DNA of 64,000 bases, taken from positions 1 through 64,000 of the forward strand of contig NZ_LZLQ01000134.1 in NCBI RefSeq assembly GCF_001673315.1. Reading direction: 5' to 3'. A program made the position numbers and the translations under genes. Positions 47,291 to 55,709 of the stretch are shown here, piece after piece. This stretch comes from Mycobacterium asiaticum. Lineage in GTDB: Bacteria; Actinomycetota; Actinomycetes; Mycobacteriales; Mycobacteriaceae. The notes below the pieces were generated by a model, which saw nothing but the letters and a program-made list of their open reading frames with translations, was not told the DNA's origin and searched no databases. The stretch's first letter is position 1; each line of letters begins with the position of its first letter.

Positions 47291-48239
47291 GGTTGTCCAC
47301 CTCGACTTGTTCGATGTGCTCGTGCACGTGCGGGCGTGGCGTGCGATCCACCATCAAGCTCAGCAGGTCTGGCCTGCCATAGTGCCCGGCGGCGTCCATC
47401 AGGGCCTTGCGGATGTCGATCAACGACAGGTCGAGATCAGCGATGACCTGGCCCTCGCCGGAGCGCAGCGGCTCTGTGAGGTATTCGCCCTGCGGCGAGA
47501 TGATCGCCGTGAAATTGCCACCGGAGATCGGCCCAATCGGGGCGGCGGTGTCGGCCATGATCTGAGCCTGCTGATCGGCATCGAGCCAACCGGTCGCGTT
47601 GACCACGAACGCGCCCGACTCGAGAGCGTGGTTGCGCACGCTGATCTCGGTCTGCTGTGCGAACAGGTCGCCACCGAAGGAACCCGGCCACATGGCCGAG
47701 TGGATCTGCTCTCCGTCGCCGATCAGTGCGTACCGCGCGAGCGGGTTGAAATGCTCAAAGCACGCCAACTGTCCGATGCGACCGACCGCGCTGTCGACTG
47801 CCCGTAATCCGCTACCGTCGCCCTGTCCCCAGATCGCCTTTTCGTGATAGGTCGGGCTGATCTTGCGGCGGCGCTGAAGCAAGGTTCCGTCGGCGTCGAA
47901 CAACAGCTGGGTGTTGTACAGCGAACCGCGGTCGCGTTCGGTGACTCCGATGGAGACCACCATGTCAGCGGCCCGCGCTGCCGCACCGATCGCGTCGACT
48001 TCCGGCGACGGGATGGTGACCGCCTGCTCCATCAGCCGCAGGTGCTCCGGACGCATTTCGAACGGCCGCATGACGAAAGAGAAGTACGGGTAGTAGGGGA
48101 CTACCGTTTCGGGGAAGGTCGCGAACTGGACGCCCCGCGCGCCCAGCTCTGCGATCTTGGCGATCACCTTTTCCACGGTGCCTGCTCGGCTGTACAACAC
48201 GGGGCTTATTTGCACTGCGGCAGCGCGGATTACAGTCAT
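47277..48239 (-). CDS. Nitrilase, Nit6803-like
   Basis: A 320-residue C-N hydrolase with catalytic triad E44 (FPETVVPYYPYFSF), K126 (RRRKISPTYHEK) and C160 (LACFEHFNPLARY). The resemblance to Synechocystis Nit6803 of the Nit1C group extends over the whole length (VPYYPYFSF, GSLYNTQL, WGQGDGSGLR, HALESG, NATGWL). Nit6803 hydrolyses aliphatic nitriles and dinitriles to acids. Difference: CFEHF here versus CWEHY around the nucleophile. AGGAAGG precedes ATG 48239. The usual Nit1C neighbours (radical SAM, GNAT) are missing. Confidence 0.9.
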   Translation of the reverse strand: MTVIRAAAVQISPVLYSRAGTVEKVIAKIAELGARGVQFATFPETVVPYYPYFSFVMRPFEMRPEHLRLMEQAVTIPSPEVDAIGAAARAADMVVSIGVTERDRGSLYNTQLLFDADGTLLQRRRKISPTYHEKAIWGQGDGSGLRAVDSAVGRIGQLACFEHFNPLARYALIGDGEQIHSAMWPGSFGGDLFAQQTEISVRNHALESGAFVVNATGWLDADQQAQIMADTAAPIGPISGGNFTAIISPQGEYLTEPLRSGEGQVIADLDLSLIDIRKALMDAAGHYGRPDLLSLMVDRTPRPHVHEHIEQVEVDNHVGV

Positions 48240-48252
48240 CGCCTGTTCCTTC

Positions 48253-49428
48253 CTAGGTGAGACGTTCGATGATGGTGGCGTTGGCCATGCCGCCGCCCTC
48301 GCACATCGTCTGCAGTCCGTACCGGCCGCCGCGTTGCTCGAGCGCGTTGACCAGGGTGGTCATGATGCGGGCGCCGCTGGCACCCAAAGGGTGGCCGATC
48401 GCAATGGCCCCGCCGTGGACGTTGGTCTTGGCCAAATCCGCCCCGGTGTCGTGCGCCCATGCCAGTACCACCGGAGCGAACGCCTCGTTGACTTCGAACA
48501 GGTCGATGTCGGCGAGCGTCAAACCCGCGCGCCGCAACACCTTTTCGGTGGCCGGGATAACTCCGGTCAGCATGTAGAGCGGGTCGGAGCCGACCGCGGT
48601 CGCGGTGTGGATGCGCGCCAGCGGGCGCAGGCCGTGCTGCTGGGCGAACTCGCCGCTGGTGATCAGCACCGCGGCACTGCCGTCAGACAGCGGGGACGAG
48701 TTGCCCGGCGTGATCTCCCAGTTGATCTGCGGGAACCGCGCGGCCATGGCTTCGCTGTAGAACGCCGGTTTGAGCCCGGCCAGGGTGTCGACTGTGGTTC
48801 CCGGCCGGATGATCTCGTCGGTGGACAGGCCGGCGACCGGGATGAGCTCGTTGTCGAACAGCCCCTCCTTGGTTGCCCGGGCGGCCTTTTCGTGGCTGGC
48901 CGCGGAGAATTCGTCCAGCTGGGCGCGGGAGAAGCCCCACTTGGCGGCGATCAGTTCGGCGCTGATGCCCTGTGGCACCAGGCCGTCCGGATAGCGGCCG
49001 GCCATGTCCACACCGAACGGGTTGCTGCCCGGCAACACCGATGTGCCCATCGGGACCCGGCTCATCGATTCCACGCCACCGGCGATCACCACGTCGTAGG
49101 CGCCGGCGATGACGCCCTGGGCGGCGAAGCTGATGGCCTGCTGGCTGCTGCCGCACTGCCGGTCGACGGTGGTGCCGGGCACCGACTCGGGAAAGCCCGC
49201 CCCCAGCAACGCATTTCGGGCGATGTTGACCGCCTGGTCGCCCACCTGGGTGACGGCGCCGGCAATGACGTCGTCGATCAACACCGGGTCGATTCCGGTG
49301 CGCGCCACTACCTCGCGCAGGCTGTGGGCCAACAGGTCGGCGGGCAGCACGTCATGCAACGCACCATTCGCTTTGCCTTTGCCGACGGGGGTGCGGACAG
49401 CGCTGACGATAACTGCGTCGCGGGACAT
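48253..49428 (-). CDS. Acetyl-CoA acyltransferase (thiolase)
   Basis: A 391-residue thiolase II: acyl-accepting C92 (DRQCGSSQQA), H346 (AIAIGHPLGASG) and acid/base C376 (TMCEGGG) are all present, with NEAFAPV for CoA binding. It cleaves 3-ketoacyl-CoA or condenses two acyl-CoAs; gene context favours degradation. Strong AGGAGG ribosome site before ATG 49428. First gene of the minus-strand operon ahead of the nitrilase (13 bp gap), divergent from the HxlR regulator. Confidence 0.92.
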   Translation of the reverse strand: MSRDAVIVSAVRTPVGKGKANGALHDVLPADLLAHSLREVVARTGIDPVLIDDVIAGAVTQVGDQAVNIARNALLGAGFPESVPGTTVDRQCGSSQQAISFAAQGVIAGAYDVVIAGGVESMSRVPMGTSVLPGSNPFGVDMAGRYPDGLVPQGISAELIAAKWGFSRAQLDEFSAASHEKAARATKEGLFDNELIPVAGLSTDEIIRPGTTVDTLAGLKPAFYSEAMAARFPQINWEITPGNSSPLSDGSAAVLITSGEFAQQHGLRPLARIHTATAVGSDPLYMLTGVIPATEKVLRRAGLTLADIDLFEVNEAFAPVVLAWAHDTGADLAKTNVHGGAIAIGHPLGASGARIMTTLVNALEQRGGRYGLQTMCEGGGMANATIIERLT

Positions 49429-49516
49429 GACTCCTCCTTGAGCTGGGTATATATCTCTATACTCAGCTATAACACCTAGGTATAGTGAAAGCAACCCAGA
49501 TCGAGGAGTGATTTGC
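49429..49516. promoter_or_regulatory. AT-rich divergent promoter, thiolase operon / HxlR gene
   Basis: 88 bp, much more AT-rich than the surroundings, with repeated CTATA/TATAG blocks and the palindrome ACCTAGGT (49474-49481). TATAGT (49481-49486) is a good -10 for the regulator. The repeats are the likely operators for the HxlR protein acting on both genes. Confidence 0.55.
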
Positions 49517-49987
49517 ATGACAATGCTGCAGGGGCGGTTGGCCGACCGCGATTCCTGGTCGGCGGTCGGCGAGTGCGCCATCGAGAAGACCATGACCGTG
49601 GTGGGCACCAAGTCGGCAATGCTGATCATGCGCGAGGCGTACTACGGCACCACCAGGTTCGACGACTTCGCCCGTCGCGTCGGGATAACCAAAGCCGCCG
49701 CCGCGGCGCGACTGGCCGAACTCGTCGACCTGGGTTTGCTGGCGCGCCGGCCCTATCGCGAGCCCGGCCAGCGTAGCCGCGACGAATATGTCCTGACCGA
49801 GGCCGGCGTGGAGTTCATGCCGGTGGTCTGGTCGATGTTCCAGTGGGGGCAGCGCCACCTGCCCGGCCGGCATCGGCTGCGGTTGACCCATCTGGGCTGC
49901 GGGGCCGACGCCGAGGTCGAAATACGTTGCACCGAAGGACATCTGGTGGCACCCGAGGAACTCGGCATGCGGTTGGTCAGGGCCTGA
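49517..49987 (+). CDS. HxlR-family transcriptional regulator
   Basis: A 156-residue winged-helix regulator (CAIEKTMTVVGTKSAMLIMREAYYGTTRFDDFARRVGITKAAAAARLAELVDLGLL, about 20-75, basic wing RRPYREPGQRSRDEY) with a small C-terminal region containing HLGCGADAEVEIRC, whose cysteines might bind metal or sense redox. ATG 49517 follows GAGGAG; an in-frame start at 49508 is less likely. Divergent from thiolase-nitrilase-DUF302, its presumed target. Confidence 0.85.
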   Translation: MTMLQGRLADRDSWSAVGECAIEKTMTVVGTKSAMLIMREAYYGTTRFDDFARRVGITKAAAAARLAELVDLGLLARRPYREPGQRSRDEYVLTEAGVEFMPVVWSMFQWGQRHLPGRHRLRLTHLGCGADAEVEIRCTEGHLVAPEELGMRLVRA

Positions 49988-49993
49988 TTTTGC

Positions 49994-50057
49994 GCGCGAG
50001 CGTCCGCTAAATGCCAGCCGCACCGGCGTGTCGGTGTGCGTACACGCGCGCTCGCGC
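49994..50057. terminator. Bidirectional terminator candidate, hxlR/rsgA
   Basis: Outer arms GCGCGAGCG (49994-50002) and CGCTCGCGC (50049-50057) enclose an inner CACCG/CGGTG stem. Located between convergent genes. Confidence 0.5.
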
Positions 50058-50065
50058 CGGAACGG

Positions 50066-51046
50066 TCACGCCTCCCGCAGCAGCGCCAGCAGTCGCCGCG
50101 CCGCGCTGACGCGACGTACCGCTGTGCCGGTCAGCGCGTCCAGCGCACACTCCGGATCAGCAGGAGGTCCCATGTGCCCGCAGCCGCGCGGGCAGTTCTC
50201 GGTGGCCGCTCCCAGATCAGAGAACGCCATCAGCACGTCGTCGGGCTGAATGTGGGCCAGTCCGAACGAGCGGATGCCCGGGGTGTCGATCACCCAGCCG
50301 CCGTTCGCCAGCGGCAACGCCACCGACTGGGTCGACGTGTGCCGGCCCCTGCCGATGTCGGTGACCACGCCCACCGCCCGATCCGCGTCTGGCACCAGGC
50401 GATTCACCAGTGTCGACTTGCCCACCCCGGAATGTCCGAGCAGCACGGTGATCTTGCCGGGTAGCAACTCAGCCACCGCAAGCAATGGGTCGTCGACGCC
50501 CGCGGCGACGACCGTGAGGTCCAGGTCGACGAACTGGTCCGCGAACGGTCCGGGCGGGGCCAGGTCAGTCTTGGTCAGGCACAGAATCGGCCGCAGCCCA
50601 CCGGCGTACGCGGCGATCAGCGCCCGGTCGACCAGACCGGTGCGGGGCGGGGGATCAGCGAGTGCCACCACCATCAGCAGTTGATCGGCGTTGGCCACCA
50701 CCACCCGCTCGGTCGGGTCGGTGTCGTCGGCGGTGCGCCGCAACAACGTTCGCCGCGGCCCCCGTCGCACGATGCGGGCCAGCGTGTCGGTGCGGCCGGA
50801 CAGATCGCCGACGATGTCGACGTCGTCGCCGACGACGATGGGGGTCCGGCCGAGTTCACGTGCGCGCATCGCGGTGACACGGCGGTCGGGGCGACCGCCC
50901 AGTGCGCATCCCCAACGGCCGCGGTCGACGCTGACCACCATGGCGGCTTCGGCGTCGGCGTGCTGCGGACGGGTCTTGGTCCGGGGCCGCGTCCGTTTCC
51001 CGGCGCGGATCTTGACGTCGGACTCGTCGTAGTCGCCAGTCCTCAA
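50066..51046 (-). CDS. rsgA: Ribosome small-subunit GTPase RsgA
   Basis: A 326-residue circularly permuted GTPase in 30S maturation. N-terminal OB-fold (about 30-110), then G4 TKTD (158-161) before G1 GHSGVGKST (204-212) and G3 DTPG (254-257), the permuted order that defines YjeQ/RsgA. Zinc knuckle C285, C289, H291, C300. TTG 51046 overlaps the aroA stop (TTGA) and gives the expected MRTGDYDESD start; longer readings run into aroA. Confidence 0.92.
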   Translation of the reverse strand: MRTGDYDESDVKIRAGKRTRPRTKTRPQHADAEAAMVVSVDRGRWGCALGGRPDRRVTAMRARELGRTPIVVGDDVDIVGDLSGRTDTLARIVRRGPRRTLLRRTADDTDPTERVVVANADQLLMVVALADPPPRTGLVDRALIAAYAGGLRPILCLTKTDLAPPGPFADQFVDLDLTVVAAGVDDPLLAVAELLPGKITVLLGHSGVGKSTLVNRLVPDADRAVGVVTDIGRGRHTSTQSVALPLANGGWVIDTPGIRSFGLAHIQPDDVLMAFSDLGAATENCPRGCGHMGPPADPECALDALTGTAVRRVSAARRLLALLREA

Positions 51047-52326
51047 GCGCTGGACCCGACCATCTGGGCCCACAGGGTGGGGAACTCCGGCAGCGTCTTG
51101 GTGGTGGCCGCGATGTCGTCGACCTCCACTCCGGGGACGCGCAGGCCGACGATAGCGCCGGCCATCGCCATCCGGTGATCGGCGTAGGCGCGCCAAAGCC
51201 CCGGCCGCAGCGGGGTCGCGGTGATCACCAGACTATCGTCGGTCTCTCGGCAGTCACCACCGAGGCGGTTGATCTCGGTGCTCAGCGCCGCGAGCCGATC
51301 GGTTTCATGGCCGCGCAGGTGGGCGATGCCGGCCAGGTGTGACACCGATCCTGGCGCGGCCAACGCCGCTAGCGCGGCGACCGACGGGGTGAGTTCGCCG
51401 ACGTCGCGCAGGTCGACGTCGAAGCCGTCGTACCCCTCCGAACCTTGCACGTCCAGCAATGAATCAGATTGAGTAACAACGGCATTCATCTTCTGCAGGA
51501 CGTTCAGGATGTGCTCGGCGGGTTGCACGCTGGTCACCGGCCACCCGGTGATCCGCACCGCACCCCCGGTGACGACGGCGGCCGCCAGGAACGCGACGGC
51601 GTTGGTCAGGTCGGGTTCGACTTCCCAGTGCCGCGCCTCGACGGCCCCGGGGCGCACCCGCCAGGTGTTGGCGGCCGAGTCGTCGACGTCCACACCCGCC
51701 TGCCGCAGCATCGCCACCGTCATCGCGATGTGCGGCGCCGACGGCAGCGAGGCCCCGGTGTGCTGGACGGTGAGCCCGCCGGTGAACGATGCGCCGGCCA
51801 GCAGGAGCCCGGAGACGAACTGTGACGACGCCGAGGCATCGATGGCGACGGTGCCACCGGCAACGGATCCGCTGCCTTGTACCTGGAATGGCAGGCCGGT
51901 CCCGTCGATTGGGACACCGAGGGCGCGCAACGCGTCCAACAGCGGCGCGATCGGCCGGGAGCGGGCTTGCTCGTCGCCGTCGAAGATGACCGGGACGGCA
52001 CTGAGCGCGGCCAGCGGTGGCACGAACCGCAGCACGGTGCCGGCCAGGCCGCAGTCGATGCGAGCGTCGGGACTGGGCGCAATGCGGCCGCTGACCGTGA
52101 GATCGGTGCCGGGTCCGTCTACGTCGAGACCGAGCGTGCGCAGTGCCCCGATCATCAGGTCGGTGTCGCGACTGCGCAGCGCGCCGGTGATCGTGGAGTT
52201 GCCCTGACCCTGAGCCGCCGCCAAAGCGGCCAGCACGAGGGTGCGGTTGGTCTGTGACTTCGAGCCTGGCACGGTGACGGTCGCGTGCACCGGTGTCGGT
52301 GTGGTCGGGGCCTGCCATGCGCTCAC
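51043..52326 (-). CDS. aroA: 3-phosphoshikimate 1-carboxyvinyltransferase (EPSP synthase)
   Basis: A 427-residue shikimate-pathway enzyme joining phosphoenolpyruvate to shikimate-3-phosphate. Signatures: VPGSKSQTNRTLVLAALA (about 15-32), GLAGTVLRFVPPLAAL (glyphosate-site region), GDEQARSRPI and ADHRMAMAGAIVGLR near the C-terminus, all intact. GTG 52326 fits the family start; the upstream open frame is antisense to the SRAP gene. Coupled to rsgA by a 4-bp overlap. Confidence 0.94.
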   Translation of the reverse strand: MSAWQAPTTPTPVHATVTVPGSKSQTNRTLVLAALAAAQGQGNSTITGALRSRDTDLMIGALRTLGLDVDGPGTDLTVSGRIAPSPDARIDCGLAGTVLRFVPPLAALSAVPVIFDGDEQARSRPIAPLLDALRALGVPIDGTGLPFQVQGSGSVAGGTVAIDASASSQFVSGLLLAGASFTGGLTVQHTGASLPSAPHIAMTVAMLRQAGVDVDDSAANTWRVRPGAVEARHWEVEPDLTNAVAFLAAAVVTGGAVRITGWPVTSVQPAEHILNVLQKMNAVVTQSDSLLDVQGSEGYDGFDVDLRDVGELTPSVAALAALAAPGSVSHLAGIAHLRGHETDRLAALSTEINRLGGDCRETDDSLVITATPLRPGLWRAYADHRMAMAGAIVGLRVPGVEVDDIAATTKTLPEFPTLWAQMVGSSA

Positions 52327-52369
52327 TGGTCCATCATTGCGTGTCAGCCCGGTCAGGCAACATGGAGAC

Positions 52370-53134
52370 ATGTGCGGGCGTTTTGCGGTCACTACCGATC
52401 CGGCCTTGCTGGCCGAAAAAATCAAGGCCATCGACGAGGCCACGGCCGCCTCCAAAGAAGCACCGGCGCCCAACTTCAACGTCGCTCCCACCACCCCCAT
52501 CGCGACTGTGGTGACCCGGCACGACGAGCCGGACGACGAGGCCACGCGCCGCCTCCGGCTGATGCGCTGGGGGTTGCTTCCCCCATGGGTGAAGGCGGGC
52601 CCGGACGGCGCGCCGGAGACCAAGGGACCCTTGCTGATCAATGCCCGCGCCGACAAGGTGGCCACCTCACCGGCCTTCCGCGGCTCGGCCAAGAGCAAAC
52701 GCTGCCTGGTGCCGATGGACGGTTGGTACGAATGGCGCGGCAGCCTGGAGGGTCCGAAGGGCAAAAAGGGCGGTAAGACACCGTTTTTCATGCACCGCGA
52801 GGATGGCGGGCTGGTGTGCATGGCGGGCCTGTGGTCGGTCTGGAAGGCGGACAAGGAAGCCCATCCGTTGCTGAGCTGCACCATCATCACCACCGACGCG
52901 GTGGGCGAGTTGGCCGAAATCCACGACCGGATGCCGCTGATGCTGGCCGAGGACGAGTGGGACGCCTGGCTCGATCCGGACGCACCGCTGGATCCCGAGA
53001 TCTTGGCCCGCCCGCCCGACGTGCACGGGATCGAGATGCGTCAGGTTTCGACCCTGGTCAACAACATCCGCAACAACGGGCCCGAGTTGCTGGAGCCTGC
53101 CGAAGCCGAGCCTGAGCAGATCACCCTGCTGTAG
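52370..53134 (+). CDS. SRAP-domain abasic-site processing protein (YedK/HMCES)
   Basis: A 254-residue SRAP protein. The catalytic Cys2 becomes N-terminal after Met removal (MCGRFAV) and forms a thiazolidine cross-link with abasic sites in single-stranded DNA. NFNVAPT (Asn), NARADKV, GWYEW (Glu) and EIHDRMP (His) supply the other conserved residues. GGAGAC is just before ATG 52370. Divergent from aroA with 43 bp between starts. Protects stalled replication forks from abasic-site breakage. Confidence 0.92.
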   Translation: MCGRFAVTTDPALLAEKIKAIDEATAASKEAPAPNFNVAPTTPIATVVTRHDEPDDEATRRLRLMRWGLLPPWVKAGPDGAPETKGPLLINARADKVATSPAFRGSAKSKRCLVPMDGWYEWRGSLEGPKGKKGGKTPFFMHREDGGLVCMAGLWSVWKADKEAHPLLSCTIITTDAVGELAEIHDRMPLMLAEDEWDAWLDPDAPLDPEILARPPDVHGIEMRQVSTLVNNIRNNGPELLEPAEAEPEQITLL

Positions 53135-53274
53135 CGGCACCAGCACCCGATCGCCGTCCAACGCGCAACGAACACGGCGTCGAGCACGTCGACGACGATT
53201 CGATGCGCCGCTCCACGTGTCGTCAGCGGTTCGGGCCGCGATCCGGGCTGCGATCCGGGCAGGCCGACAACGCC

Positions 53275-53280
53275 TAGCAT
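53275..53280 (+). promoter_or_regulatory. Putative -10 box, leaderless dehydrogenase gene
   Basis: TAGCAT is followed by 7 nt and GTG 53288; this decides the start over ATG 53279. Confidence 0.45.
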
Positions 53281-53287
53281 GCGAGGG

Positions 53288-54178
53288 GTGACCGGCAAGT
53301 ACACCCACACGTTCGAAGAGATCCAGGACCGGCCCGTCGCGGTGATCGGGGCGGGCACGCTGGGACCCCGGATCGCGCTGATGCTCGCCAGCCGTGGCGG
53401 AACCGTCCGGATCTATGCCCGCCGCGCCGAACAGCGGGCCGAAGCCGTCCGGTACGTGACAGACAATCTACCGAAACTGCTGCAGGACAGAGGCTTTGGC
53501 GAGATCGGCGTCGCGGTCGGAACTGGGTCGCTGCACGAAGCGCTGGACGGAGCGTGGCTGGCTGTGGAATCGGTGCCGGAAAGACTCGACATCAAGATCC
53601 CGCTGTGGGGGCAGATCGACCAGGCTGCACCGGCAGGCACCATCTTCGCCACCAACTCGTCGTCGATTCCCTCGCGGCTGATGGCCGACGAGGTTCGCGA
53701 CAAGACGCGTTTGTGCAACACGCACTTCTACATGCCGCCGCAATTCAACGCTCTGGATCTGATGTCGGATGGCCAGACCGATCGTGGACTGCTCGACACG
53801 CTGCTGGCGGTCCTGCCCGAGTTCGGGGTGCATCCCTTCGAAGCCCGCAAGGAGTGCACCGGTTTCATCTTCAACCGGGTCTGGGCCGCCATCAAGCGCG
53901 AGTCGCTTGCCGTCGTCGCCGAAGGCGTGGCCGGCCCGGAAGACGTCGACGGCATGTTCAAGGTCAACTGGGGAGTACCGGCCGGGCCGTTCCAGATGAT
54001 GGACATCGTGGGCCTCGACGTGGTGCTCGACATCGAAAACCACTATGCACAAGAGTTTCCGCACCTGCCCGAGAGTGTACGCGACCTGCTGCAGTCCTAT
54101 GTCGACGCGGGCAAGCTCGGTGTCAAGACGGGCGAGGGGTTCTATACGTACCGTCAAGGCGACCCGACGTACCGATAA
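53288..54178 (+). CDS. 3-hydroxyacyl-CoA dehydrogenase family protein
   Basis: A 296-residue NAD-dependent dehydrogenase. The N-terminal Rossmann motif AVIGAGTLGPRIALMLASRG, TNSSSIPS, catalytic-His region NTHFYMPPQFNALDL, then the C-terminal dimer domain with TGFIFNRVWAAIKRESL and GPFQMMDIVGLDVV. It oxidises 3-hydroxyacyl-CoA or a related short hydroxy acid; FadB2-like, but the usual HFFNP motif is altered to HFYMP, so the substrate may differ. Followed 31 bp later by a fatty acyl ligase. Confidence 0.85.
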   Translation: MTGKYTHTFEEIQDRPVAVIGAGTLGPRIALMLASRGGTVRIYARRAEQRAEAVRYVTDNLPKLLQDRGFGEIGVAVGTGSLHEALDGAWLAVESVPERLDIKIPLWGQIDQAAPAGTIFATNSSSIPSRLMADEVRDKTRLCNTHFYMPPQFNALDLMSDGQTDRGLLDTLLAVLPEFGVHPFEARKECTGFIFNRVWAAIKRESLAVVAEGVAGPEDVDGMFKVNWGVPAGPFQMMDIVGLDVVLDIENHYAQEFPHLPESVRDLLQSYVDAGKLGVKTGEGFYTYRQGDPTYR

Positions 54179-54196
54179 GGCGACCCGGCGCGGGGG

Positions 54197-54202
54197 TAGC
54201 CT
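54197..54202 (+). promoter_or_regulatory. Putative -10 box, leaderless acyl-CoA ligase gene
   Basis: TAGCCT is followed by 7 nt and ATG 54210, without a ribosome site. Confidence 0.45.
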
Positions 54203-54209
54203 CACGCTC

Positions 54210-55709
54210 ATGACCGCTCTGAGCGCAAACCTCGTCGCGTCGAAAGATTGCCACCCCGAACATATCGCGCTGCGCTGCGACGACCTGCAGATGACCTACA
54301 GCGAACTCGACGCCGCGGCGGCCCGGGTAGCGACGCTGCTGGAGCGCGCTGGTGTTCAGCCCGGGGACCGGGTCGGGATCATGCTGCCCAACATCCCGGC
54401 ATTCGCCGTCATCTTCTACGGCATCCTGTACCGCGGCGCTGTCGCTGTGCCGATGAATCCGCTGCTCAAGGGCCGTGAGGTGGCGTACTACCTGTCCAAC
54501 AGCGGCGCCAGAGCACTGTTCGCCACCCCGCTGTTCGCCGACGAAGCCAATGCCGGGGCCGACGAGGCGGACGTCCAGTGCTGGCTGGTGGACGACGCCG
54601 CCTTGGACGAGCTGATCGCCGACCTGCCCGCCCAGCACGCACCGGTCGAGCGGTCCGACGACGATGTCGCGGTCATCCTGCATACCTCCGGAACAACCGG
54701 AAAACCCAAGGGCGCCACCCTCACTCAGGGCGGGTTGAGCCGCAACGCCGCACTGACCGTCCGCACCCTGATCAAAATCGGGCCCGACGACGTGGTGATG
54801 GGCTGCCTGCCGCTGTTCCACGTCTTCGGCCTGACCTGTGGGCTCAACGCCGCGATCCTGGCCGGTGCGACGCTGACGCTGATACCTCGCTTCGACCCGC
54901 GCAAGGCACTGGAAGTGATCCAGCGCGACGCGGTGACGGTGTTCCAGGGCGTGCCCACCATGTATGCGGCTCTGCTCAGCCTGGCCGACGAAGCGGGACC
55001 GCAATCCACGGCGAGCCTGCGCACCTGCGTGTCCGGCGGCGCCTCATTGCCGGTGCAGGTGCTCGCCGACTTCGAGAAAGCCTTCGGTTGCATGATTTTG
55101 GAGGGTTACGGCCTGTCCGAGACGTCGCCGGTGGCGTCGTTCAATCATCCCGACCGGCCGCGCAAGCCCGGATCCATCGGCACCCCGGTGGAAGGTGTGC
55201 AGATGCGGGTGGTGGACGCCGAGGGCGCCGAGGCGGCCCAGGGCGAGCCAGGGGAGATCCAGATCCGCGGACACAACGTCATGAAGGGCTACTGGAACCT
55301 GCCCGACGCCACCAAGGACACCATTTCCGAGGACGGTTGGTTGTCCACCGGCGACGTAGGACGCGTTGACGAAGACGGCTACTTTTACATCGTCGACCGC
55401 ACCAAGGACATGATCATTCGCGGCGGTTACAACGTGTATCCCCGCGAAATCGAAGAAGTGCTCTATGAGCACCCGGCCGTGGCCGAAGCCGCGGTGCTCG
55501 GGGTCCCACATGACGAGCTTGGTGAGGAAGTCGGCGCCGCGGTCACGCCCAAGAAAGACACCGACGTCGACCCCGACGAACTTCGCGAGTTCGTCAAAGC
55601 CCGGGTGGCCGCCTACAAATACCCGCGCCGCATCTGGCTCGTCGACGAGCTGCCTAAGGGGCCTACCGGCAAGGTGCTCAAGCGCGAAATCGACGCTCCG
55701 CCAAGTTAA
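54210..55709 (+). CDS. Long-chain fatty-acid-CoA ligase (FadD type)
   Basis: A 499-residue acyl-adenylate/acyl-CoA ligase. P-loop HTSGTTGKPKGA (about 157-168), LPLFHVFGL, GYGLSETSP (about 300-308), ATP-binding STGDVGRVDEDGYFYIVDRTKDMIIRGG (about 385-412) and the catalytic lysine in PTGKVLKREI near the C-terminus. Activates fatty acids for degradation or lipid synthesis. I cannot assign a fadD number. Its end overlaps the convergent ybaK-like gene by 4 bp. Confidence 0.92.
   Translation: MTALSANLVASKDCHPEHIALRCDDLQMTYSELDAAAARVATLLERAGVQPGDRVGIMLPNIPAFAVIFYGILYRGAVAVPMNPLLKGREVAYYLSNSGARALFATPLFADEANAGADEADVQCWLVDDAALDELIADLPAQHAPVERSDDDVAVILHTSGTTGKPKGATLTQGGLSRNAALTVRTLIKIGPDDVVMGCLPLFHVFGLTCGLNAAILAGATLTLIPRFDPRKALEVIQRDAVTVFQGVPTMYAALLSLADEAGPQSTASLRTCVSGGASLPVQVLADFEKAFGCMILEGYGLSETSPVASFNHPDRPRKPGSIGTPVEGVQMRVVDAEGAEAAQGEPGEIQIRGHNVMKGYWNLPDATKDTISEDGWLSTGDVGRVDEDGYFYIVDRTKDMIIRGGYNVYPREIEEVLYEHPAVAEAAVLGVPHDELGEEVGAAVTPKKDTDVDPDELREFVKARVAAYKYPRRIWLVDELPKGPTGKVLKREIDAPPS

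Noticed and set aside
40938..49987. Genomic island brought in by a mobile element.
   Set aside because: No integrase, transposase, tRNA or flanking direct repeat is visible, and base composition is broadly that of the neighbours; absence from M. tuberculosis may equally be loss there.
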